From Trochalopteron elliotii (Eukaryota; Chordata; Aves; Passeriformes; Leiothrichidae): DNA of 64,000 nucleotides. The notes under the pieces are model-generated. The model was not told the DNA's origin. It worked only from the letters and a program-made list of their open reading frames with translations, and made no database searches. Location of the stretch: positions 2,268,905-2,332,904 of the forward strand of contig JANPWX010000336.1 of NCBI GenBank assembly GCA_024734555.1. The letters run 5' to 3'. The position numbers and the translations under genes are program-made. Shown here piece by piece: positions 55,401-64,000 of this stretch (the stretch's first letter is position 1; each line of letters begins with the position of its first letter).

Positions 55401-58400
55401 GCATTTTGGTGAATCGATGAATGGTTGAGCTTTTGCACACCTTACCAGCATATTTAAAGCTTTAAGTATTTTTAATTCTTTTTTCCAATTAATCTCTCTG
55501 GTTATGGAGAAGTAATGTTTCTGTGCAGAAACTCATTGGCCCAGTGGGTTATCTCTCAAAAACCATGAGGTCTTGTTGCAATAACTGGCATGACATGGGG
55601 TGTTTTAAAAGACAGGAGCAGAGTATTAAAAAAACAGGGTATAATAAAAAAAGCTCATATAATCCTTATTGAGATATCTAAGCACCCTGGGAGTAAACAC
55701 TGCAGCACTGCCAGTTGTAAAAATATTTATGCCATGTAAGCTTACATTATATGTCAGTTGGAAGTGTCATGACCATAAAATGTGGCTGAGGAAGGTAACA
55801 GGAATGCTAAATGGATCCCTATGTACCAGAGTTGAAATTATCTGCTTGCTAAAACAGTAAGATTCCACAAATCACTGAAGCTCTGGGCTGCCCTTGGTGA
55901 AAGGGCGACATTCCTGCGTTGTTGAACTTAAAAACTGAACAGCTCTTAGTTCTTCTCAAGTGGAATCCCTACCTTTGATCCATCAGCTGAGAAATTTTAC
56001 AGCTTTCCATGAGGCCATGGGAATTTAAAATGCAGGTGTTAATATTCCTCTTAGGTCACTTTGTCACCCTTAAGTCCCATGGACATTATTTCTGGACAAG
56101 CATCAGCTCAGGTGCGGTAGAATAGTGAATATCTGGATTTATGGGGCAAATAGGTGATTTATGAAAGACACAATATTTCATATTGCAGAGGAGCTGCTGC
56201 ACTTAATTAACAGGATGCAAACAGCACTTTTGGGATCCCGTTGTCAGTCTGGAGTTCTGTACACACTGTTCCTCATGGTGTATGTTGACACATAAAGCTG
56301 CATTCCAGATGTCTTCACTGATCCATGCCTAAACATGATTGCTGTCCTGTGGCTCAAATCAAAGAGAGGGATTTGCCTTAGAGATCATTTTATGACCTTG
56401 CCTTGATTATTCCAGGAAAGAACATTAAGAACTTTTTCTTGTAGCACCCTAGAAGAACCATATTTAGCCAAATAATATGAAGTCAGCATGTGGAGCTAAA
56501 ATGTGTATGCTGGGATCTGTGCAACTCAATGGAAAATCTCTCTTTCCTCCTGTCTGTTTTTTAACAGTACAGTTACATACAGATGGCTATGCTAAATGGG
56601 GAAGTAGATTGTTTTCAAAGGATCTTTAGGGAATTTCCTACCCCTGGCATCTATGGAAATCAATTTGAACTGGTTTGCTTGATTCACATCAACAACTTGG
56701 AAGGCTGTAGGGTAAAGCAGTTTGGGAGATGCTGCAGCCCAAAAGGGATGCCAAACCCTCTGAGGTGCCAAGCGCTCCTATGAAATATTCAAGTCATCTC
56801 GCTTCACTTTAGCTGGCCAGCTGTTCATCCTGGGATGAAGGGGTGTTCCAAAATGGCTTTCTGTTCCTTCACCTCTTGGGGGAACCTGGATGATGAAGTT
56901 AGATGAGGTGCTTGACCAGACAGCTGACATGGCAATGAGAATGGAGCTATGCAGGGCTGGGTTCAGGGCTGACACCCTCCAACATTCCCAGCTTTGAGAG
57001 TCAAAGATACAATGCTTTGATCCCAAATCCTTTGAAATTCTTGGGAGACTTGCCATCAGCTTTACAGGGCTTTGGATTAAATCCTTTGAGATGTGCACAG
57101 CCCTGCTTAAAGGCTTTTGCATTAATTGTGTCCATGCAAACTATACCCGTGGGTTGTTTCTTCCTGTGTGTTTTGGGTTTGGTTCTTGCATTCCTCTGAG
57201 GAAAAATACTGCAGGATTTGAGAGCTGCAACAAGAATGAGAAGCAGAGGGAACTCTTCCTTCCCAGCCTACCTCATCTTTCCAAAGCCCCTTTGATGTTC
57301 CCCCAAAAGTCAAAAGTTTCCAGGCTCTCCACTTTTTGGTTTCTAGCTGCTGACAAGCTAAGGGTGTGCTTTGGATGTTTCTCCTGGGTCATACAAAGCA
57401 GCAATGTCAGCCCTTGCTATCCATTATCCAAAGTTTCCTGTTTCCAGCTCCCTCCTCCTTGGAGTAACTGAGGAGGAAAAAAAAATCCTGGCTGGAGGGA
57501 TGAATGCTGGAAATCATGTCTCTGGGAAAAGATAATTTACACAAATGCTCGTTGCTTTGTGCATAGCTGTGTTCTGACAGCCTGGACAGCCAATTGCAGA
57601 CCACTGGTGGCTCACTTGAGCTTGTGACTTGAGGAGGGCACCACCACGTTTGCTTTGTGCATGTCCTCATCATTTTATGCCTGACAGAACCATGGCAGGC
57701 AATTTTAAACTTCAGATTTTCACAATTGGTCCTTAATGACACTATCTCTAGCACAACTCGATGAGAGGCATTTGCAAAGGTTCACATTTGCTGATGCAGG
57801 CAGGTCTTTCAGGGTCTGAGGGCAGAGGGGCAGCCAAGTCACAGATGTGATCCCCAGCTCCAAGTTACCCCTTGGGACAGCCCAGTCTCATGGCACTCAC
57901 CCTCAGTGAGAAACCTGACGGCACCCAGCCTTTGGGAGCACCGCTATCCACGGCCAGCTGGTGTCTGGCCAACGAGGACTGCAGCCAAAGTTTTGTTCTT
58001 TGTTGAGATCCAAAGTAAACAGCCTCCATGCAGAGAAGCCCTGATGAGCTGGGGGCTGCTCTTCGCCATCCAGGCAGGGCAAGGCAGTGTTTGCTACTGC
58101 TTGCCCTGAGGGGTGTGAGGTCCCCATGGGACCAGGTGTCCTCTCCCCACAGGCTGTGCACTGGGTGTGGGATGGACCTGTCTCCTTGAATCCTGAACCC
58201 ATCTCAGGAGCTCTTAGGTGGGTGGGTGATTTAAGGATACCCCCAGCCCAACATAACACAATGATCCATAGTGTTCCAGTGTAACTTGGAAGCAACACGA
58301 AGTTTCCTTTCTCATGTCAATGGCATGAAATCAGGGAGGTGATGATGTGAGAGGATTTGTCTAAAAGATGGTTTTAAGATTAGGCACCATGATAATCATG

Positions 58401-61400
58401 TATAATGCTGTTATCACGTCACATTGGTCTTGTTAATGTCTACCTTTTAAAAATACATATTTTCTGTATTAAATATCATGATGCTTTGGTTCCAATGCCA
58501 CACAACAGGTTTTTTTTTCCTCCCTAACTATCTTCAAACTTAGCCGGGGCACTGGAAAGCTAACTGTACTCTTTCTGTATCCTGTGCCATCATCAATAAT
58601 AAAGTCTCGTAAGTTACAAGCCAGGGAACCTGTTTGTTAAGGACATGGCCACCAGAACATAATCCAGCTCATGCATGACTGGGCCAGCTGTGCCAAGAAA
58701 AGCCATAACTTGTTTTTGTTAGATAAGGAATAAGATTTAAGTTGTGAAGACCCCAAATCCAGGTATGTTGAATAGGTGGAGACTGTTCTTTCCTTGCTCT
58801 CAGGAACCTAAAACTTCTCATACCAAACCACCACCATTCAAGTGGTTCCTCTGCAGATAGAAGGAGCAGCACCTGCTTATTTTATCTCATGTACCCCCTG
58901 AGTGCCAGGATTTATCCTTACTGCCTTTTGTTCTTGCTTTGACTTGTACACATACTTTAATACTCAAGTGTGTAAAAATCACAGGTTTTGCAACTCTTCA
59001 ACTCTTCAGTGTTTTAGAAAGGGGAGACAGTCAGATTTATTATTAGTCCTCTGCTAGAGCCTAAAAAAATAATTCTGTTTGGAAAGCAAGACCTTTTTAA
59101 AGGCATTGAGAGTAACAGTATTCCAAGCAAACAAGAGGTCCTGAATGTTGCTGAGCTGTTGACATAGAATTGATGCAGAGTGTTTTGAAGGCTAACATGG
59201 TGTTCATGTGTTACTTGCAGTTATTGAAGTGAACAAGAAGGATATAGTCTTCCTGATAGATGGCTCAACTGCTTTGGGGGCTGCCCCCTTTAATGCAATT
59301 CGTGATTTCGTTGCCAAAATTGTCCAAAGGCTGGAGGTTGGACCCGACCTGATCCAAGTGGCGGTGGCACAGTATGCAGACACTGTGAAGCCAGAGTTCT
59401 ATTTTAACACCCACCAGACCAGAAAGGATGTGATGGCCAATGTGAGGAAGATGAAACTCATGGGTGGCACAGCACTCAACACTGGCTCGGCACTGGACTT
59501 TGTGAGGACCAACTTTTTCAGCAGTGCTGCGGGGTGCAGGATGGAGGAGGGGGTGCTCCCCATGCTGGTGCTCATCACTGGGGGTAAGTCCAGGGATGCT
59601 GTTGACCAAGCTGCAGCAGAGATGAAAAGGAACCGGATAGTGACACTCGCTGTTGGGTCGAGGAACGCCGACCTGGCAGAGCTTCAAGAGATTGCTCATG
59701 AACGAGATTTTGTGTTCAACCCGAACGACTTCCGCCTCCAGTTCATGCAAGCCATCCTTCCTGAAGTGCTGTCACCTATCCGGACACTCTCTGGAGGGCT
59801 GATTGTCCCAGAGCCAACAACAGGTAATTAATGGCCTTTTTCTAATTAAGGAGGTGTGGTTTATAAGTTTTGCCAATTCTTATTCTGCGACATGTAGAGA
59901 TAATGGGGAAAAACACATCAAATGCATGTTGCAGCATGGTTAAATGTGAGTGCATGAAGAAGGTCAGTGAACTTGGTAGTGTGGTTGTTGTTACAGCTTT
60001 ATCCTTCTTTCCTGGAGATTTTTTTGTCCTGTTCTGATTTTGTCACCAGCATTTAAAGGCCTGGATGTGGAAGATGTGCTTTACCAATTTAGGTACCCAA
60101 ATTGTCCAGTGGAGGCTTTCGCTCTTCTTAGGGTGTGTAGCCTATGAATGGGATACCTGTGAATGTTAAAGTCTCTTCCTCTGTTTGGGAATCATCCACA
60201 GTGGGTGTTTGCTCAGGAAAGTAGAGGTTTCTTTGGAGTGTAAAGAACGTAAGTGAATTTGTTTGTGGAGATGTTCAGAGCTGACATTGTTGGACTGAAA
60301 CTCACCCTTTAAGAACATATTTAGTTTTCTTACAATTTACTCAGCTCAAGTCCTAAGAGGCATGCAAGGATATTTCAGTGTTGATTTTCATTTAATCTGT
60401 TTGGAAGATGATCCAAAGCTCCACAAAGCCAGTGGACTCTTTTTAATTGTCCTTGCCATTGACATCAGTGGACTTTAGAAGAAGCCAATGATAGGGTCGT
60501 GTCTTTTGAGGAAGTTCCCCCTGCGTTTCAAGAGATGTTCCACTTGCATGGAGATTTTATACCAAATTTCTCAGGATTTCTTCACAATAGAGATGCTTGA
60601 GGTGAAATCCATGTTGTGGTAGATCATATTTGAACCTTGTATTTCTGTCTCATGGCATATGAACATTAGAAAACCAGGATTTCTTCCAGCTCCCAGTAAG
60701 ATCAATAGTGAGGTTCCCATTGGCTTCAGTAGCTGTTGAATTGTGTCCATATTTTTTCTAGTTTCTCACGTAATTTAAAATTATAAACCGCAGTGGAAAA
60801 GAAACACAATGTTTGGAAAGAGTCCCGAATTAAATTAAATTTAGAATTAAAGCATGTGTCTAATTCACATGAAAAAAAGACATTTTGAAATCAGTTTGTC
60901 AATACCTGTCCTTAACGAAGATGAATATCACAGGACTTATCATTTAATAAGCTTTGTTTCAGAGTGTGCTTCCAGCTAATACAGTTTTGCATGGCTATAC
61001 ACCAAACCTGACGTGTTTATTTTTCAATGTAAATTAAAAATGTTCTTGTGTTTTCTTGTTCTTTAAAGGTCATTCATGCAGCTTCTCTATTTTTCCAATC
61101 TTTTTTTTGTGCTTATGCCTATTCACATATATAATAAGCAAAGGATTATATCCTACCCCCCCAAATTATTATTGGTAGTAACAAAACTGATTTTGACACT
61201 GGACAATTGCATTTTAACTGGCTATTGTCTCACCCCAGGCCTTGAATGGCACTTTTCTGGGAAAAATTAAAAATACAGAAAGCCAAGACCATCTGTAAAA
61301 TCTGAGAGCAATCCCTGTATGTCAAAGAGCCCTTTATTTCCTTTTTGTTCTGAATAGCTCAGTATTTATATATTTCATATACAGGACAGCAAGCTTACAG

Positions 61401-64000
61401 GGACAACGCAAGCTAGAGAATGGATTAATCTAGCCAGAAATGCTTTAAACAGAAATACGATGGCCAGAATTAGCAATGGGCATAAATAAATCCTTGAATA
61501 ACTAATTTGGAGGAAGGCATCTAGGGGATGTCTTGGATGATTCTCCGAGATTTTATTTAAAAGCTTGGCATTTTGGTCTATGATCTAGATGTGTTTAGAG
61601 CAAAAAAAAGAGCACAGGGTGATGACCCTGTGGTGTCTTTGGGGTGTAGACCTATGTCCTGGAGCTCAGATGCTTGGAGTTAGCCCAGGAAGGATTTAAC
61701 CTTAAAAAAAGAAACCAAGAGCTGGCTGCTTAGTGCCCAAAGTGGGAAACTTCAACAGCCCACGAAATGGATGTCTATAACAAGACAGTAAAGTGCAGGG
61801 CTCCAAAAGGAAGGTATCCTCAGGTAGCTGTTGAGCCCAACATTTAAAAGAGTTGCTAATCCTTCCCTGCCCAATTCAGTCATTTCCAGCAAGGTCCTTG
61901 TTACATGTGTGCTGATCACACCCTTGCTCCTCTCCCTGTCTCTCTCCCCTCTAACACGGTTCACATGCGTGTACAGCGTTTGCTGCATGCACACATGATA
62001 AAAAAAAAAAATCCATTTTTGTTTTCTGTGATGTCTCACGTTGTTTTCTGTGCTCTACCGCAGTTCAAGTAACCAAAAGGGATATCATCTTTCTTTTGGA
62101 TGGATCACTCAACGTCGGGAATGCCAACTTCCCCTTTGTGCGGGACTTTGTCGCCACCCTAGTTAACAACCTTGATGTCGGCAGTGACAAAATGCGAGTT
62201 GGCTTAGTGCAATTTAGCGACACCCCCAAAACAGAGTTCTCCCTGTACTCCTACCAAACCAAATCTGACATAATCCAGCGCCTGGGGCAGCTGAGGCCCA
62301 AGGGGGGGTCGGTGCTCAACACCGGCTCCGCGCTGAACTTTGTGCTCTCGAATCACTTCACGGAGGCCGCTGGGAGCAGGATAAATGAGCAAGTGCCCCA
62401 GGTGCTGGTGCTGGTGACAGCAGGGAGCTCTGCTGATCCCTTCCTCCAAGTTTCCAATGAATTAGCTCGGGCCGGAGTGCTGACCTTTGCTGTCGGCGTT
62501 AGGAATGCCGATAAGGCAGAGCTTGAACAGATTGCCTTTAATCCAAGAATGGTGTATTTTATGGATGATTTCAGTGATCTGGCAGCTTTACCCCAGGAGT
62601 TAAATAAGCCCATAACAACATATGTTAGTGGAGGTGTGGAAGAGGTTCCACTCGCCCCAACAGGTAATACCTACCTTCCTGCATGCTGACTGCATGAAGT
62701 TAATCTTGTTTAAGTGAATTTCTTGTTTCCATTGTACACCTTGACATGTGTCCAAGCCCTGAGTCAGCACAGTGGTTATGGCTGTGCTTAACTTGATGAT
62801 CTTTAAGGTCCCTTCCAAACCAAACCATTCTATGATTCTATGAATACATGGTTTGACACTGGCAGCCCTTAATTTTGTTCAAGTCATTGCTGCCACGCCT
62901 TATTTAAGTCTTTTGGTAGGTCAGGACCAAAGGAGGACCTGAGTGATTGTGTGACCACCAGTCACTGATGTTGGTGTTCCCTTGCCTTCCCATAATAGGG
63001 CCACAATGTGTAAATGCATCATGTGCCCTAAATCAGGCAACAGGAGCATGAGATTTTGACCACAAAAAAAAGTGGTGTGGAAAGGTTAAAGTCATGCCAA
63101 AAAGCACAGAGGAGCAGAGGTCTAGCCAGGAACAGACAGATGGACAAATCCATCCCCAGAACCGCTTGGTCAAAGTGGTGTCATCAGGCTGTCACAGAGG
63201 CTGGATTTGACTCCAGAAATTCAAAGTTATCCTCCAATATTAAACCCAAAGGCTTTTGGCAATTTTAACCCTTTTTAAACAGGTATTTTCTCATGAATTT
63301 CATTATTGTGGCTATGTCCCCATGAAGACATAAGAACAACTGGGATGGGTTAGTATGGAAAGGAGACCATTAAGATTAACATGAAGGTACAAGAGGCTTA
63401 GGTTTGCCTTGGGTATTCAGTGAGGTCAAAAGGGCATCAAATTGAAACAGGTGCTTTTGTGGATTTAGATGCTCCTTGTGATGCAAGTGGGAGAAGGTCC
63501 AGAAAATGTCTTGTGTATGTGTGCATGAACTGTCTATTTGTTGTCTACTGAGCCTTTAAATAGGAAAAAAACCCCAACCAACCCTCCACTGCTGCTTTAC
63601 TTCATGTCTGTATTGTCAATTTATTGCTAGACCTTAAACATCGCCAAATCAGCCAATTCATGATGTGATGTGATACAATATATGGTATTTCTGTCTGGTG
63701 CCCAAATTTATTGAGTCTTAGGATAGACATGTCCTTGCTTCCCCTTCTTCCTCAGATGCTGTGTAGTTCTGCAGACTTTGAATACTTCGGTAAATGAAAA
63801 TATCGAAAGATTGAAACTCAGCTAACTTGTAGACAATTTTCTAGGATGACATATGAGAAGAAAAATGCTTTCATTTCTCTTTTTTCTCCCCCTCTTTTCA
63901 TTTGTGAATTTATTCTAGAAAGCAAGAAAGATGTTTTATTCCTGATTGATGGCTCAGCCAACCTCTTGGGCAGCTTTCCTGCCGTCCGGGATTTTGTACA
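49337..64000 (+). CDS. COL6A3: Collagen VI alpha-3 chain, N-terminal part (runs off window)
   Basis: Secreted chain of collagen VI, which assembles with alpha-1 and alpha-2 into beaded microfibrils around cells. The large N-terminal part of alpha-3 is a string of VWA modules of about 200 residues. The window gives the signal-peptide exon, modules N10, N9, N8 and N7 complete, and the start of N6; the rest lies to the right. [20 protein letters not shown] matches the human signal peptide almost exactly, and each VWA exon matches its human counterpart in order. All internal exons are phase 1 at both ends (609, 603, 603 and 600 bp), so any can be skipped without changing frame. Alternative splicing of these modules is documented in chicken and mammals. 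Confidence 0.96.
49425..50317 (+). other. COL6A3: COL6A3 intron 2, 0.9 kb
   Basis: Short intron. Apart from the purine trinucleotide tract (50,229-50,265), nothing recognised. Confidence 0.8.
50229..50265. repeat. (GAG)n-type purine tract
   Basis: gaggaggaggaggaggagaa with GAA variants, 50 bp upstream of the N10 exon acceptor in COL6A3 intron 2. Confidence 0.9.
50318..50926 (+). CDS. COL6A3: COL6A3 VWA module N10 exon
   Basis: 609 bp, 203 codons. [20 protein letters not shown] opens the module. The metal-site motif DxSxS (DSSWS) and the later VVLTDG aspartate are both present. Two N-glycosylation sequons are seen (NMT and NYT). The acceptor is tttttttaaag and the donor GTAATG. The open frame continues past the donor into the intron, which is not coding. 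Confidence 0.96.
51129..51288. repeat. 80-bp tandem duplication
   Basis: Two head-to-tail copies (51,129-51,208 and 51,209-51,288) differing at only a few bases, starting ggcaccttgtggccatcctt and ggcaccctgtggccatcctt. Located 200 bp inside COL6A3 intron 3. Confidence 0.93.
51451..51516. repeat. 33-bp tandem duplication
   Basis: tgtgccattccagaaagtca and tgtgccattccacacagtca begin two imperfect adjoining copies with period 33. Confidence 0.85.
54774..55376 (+). CDS. COL6A3: COL6A3 VWA module N9 exon
   Basis: 603 bp, 201 codons, beginning [19 protein letters not shown] and ending PTIVTE. The metal-site motif is degenerate (DGSNN in place of DxSxS, and LISGGE in place of LTDG), as in human N9. 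The acceptor is ctttttttaaag and the donor GTATGT. Confidence 0.97.
55377..59220 (+). other. COL6A3: COL6A3 intron 4, 3.8 kb
   Basis: Unique-looking sequence without a recognised repeat or exon. Confidence 0.75.
59221..59823 (+). CDS. COL6A3: COL6A3 VWA module N8 exon
   Basis: 603 bp, 201 codons. [20 protein letters not shown] opens it and [20 protein letters not shown] follows, very close to human N8. The motif is DGSTA with ITGGK, so the metal site is degenerate. It has one cysteine (AAGCRMEEG). The acceptor is ttacttgcag and the donor GTAATT. Confidence 0.97.
59824..62063 (+). other. COL6A3: COL6A3 intron 5, 2.2 kb
   Basis: AT-rich and unique-looking. No element recognised. Confidence 0.75.
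62064..62663 (+). CDS. COL6A3: COL6A3 VWA module N7 exon
   Basis: 600 bp, 200 codons. [20 protein letters not shown] opens it and [16 protein letters not shown] closes it, both strongly matching human N7. Metal-site positions read DGSLN and VTAGS. The acceptor is tctaccgcag and the donor GTAATA. Confidence 0.97.
62664..63918 (+). other. COL6A3: COL6A3 intron 6, 1.3 kb
   Basis: Contains a short CR1 tail at 62,788-62,846. Otherwise unique. Confidence 0.8.
62788..62846 (+). mobile_element. CR1 LINE 3' tail, minimal
   Basis: cttgatgatctttaaggtcc, cttccaaaccaaaccattct and atgattctatgaat, the canonical CR1 3' end with an intact-looking tail. The best preserved tail in the window, so possibly among the younger copies. 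Confidence 0.85.
63919..64000 (+). CDS. COL6A3: COL6A3 VWA module N6 exon, 5' part (truncated by window edge)
   Basis: 82 bp after the acceptor tttattctag. [20 protein letters not shown] then PAVRDFV, matching the start of human N6. The remainder lies beyond 64,000. Confidence 0.95.

Overview
The window is vertebrate nuclear DNA, almost certainly from a bird and probably a passerine. It holds intron-rich genes with exons of 27-222 bp (MLPH) and about 600 bp (COL6A3), many truncated CR1-type LINE tails, no Alu/L1-like mammalian repeats, and two stretches that look like solo retroviral LTRs. I read the exons from splice signals, reading-frame phase and my knowledge of the two protein families. 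No alignment was run.

Layout. (1) 1-25,859, minus strand: the coding part of melanophilin (MLPH), 16 coding exons. The reconstructed coding sequence is 1,965 bp (654 aa plus stop). Phases agree at every junction and an in-frame stop lies at 266-268. (2) 25,490-26,480: a CpG-rich block at the MLPH 5' end, interrupted by an 80-base assembly gap (26,082-26,161). (3) About 26.5-40.3 kb: intergenic, with no gene I can support. It contains CR1 fragments, a cluster of degenerate tandem repeats (29.5-31.95 kb) and a second small CpG-rich block inside that cluster. (4) 40,280-40,720: CpG-rich block ending in a strong splice donor, the likely promoter and non-coding first exon of COL6A3. (5) 40,721-49,275: its presumed first intron, with repeats. 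(6) 49,276-64,000, plus strand: the 5' part of the collagen VI alpha-3 gene (COL6A3): the signal-peptide exon, four complete von Willebrand factor A (VWA) exons (N10, N9, N8, N7) and the first 82 bp of the N6 exon. The gene runs off the right edge.

The two genes are head to head, about 14.8 kb apart from start region to start region, which matches the divergent COL6A3/MLPH order known in mammals. Their products act in unrelated processes. Melanophilin links Rab27a on melanosomes to myosin Va and actin in pigment cells, and affects plumage and coat colour. Collagen VI alpha-3 is a secreted chain of microfibrillar extracellular matrix.

I found no new multi-gene system. The points most worth a second look are a 44-bp near-identical segment in two MLPH introns, a CR1 insertion ending about 10 bp from the splice donor of the MLPH zinc-finger exon, a 39-bp MLPH microexon, the tandem-repeat cluster between the two promoters, and a progressive loss of metal-site residues in the COL6A3 VWA modules.
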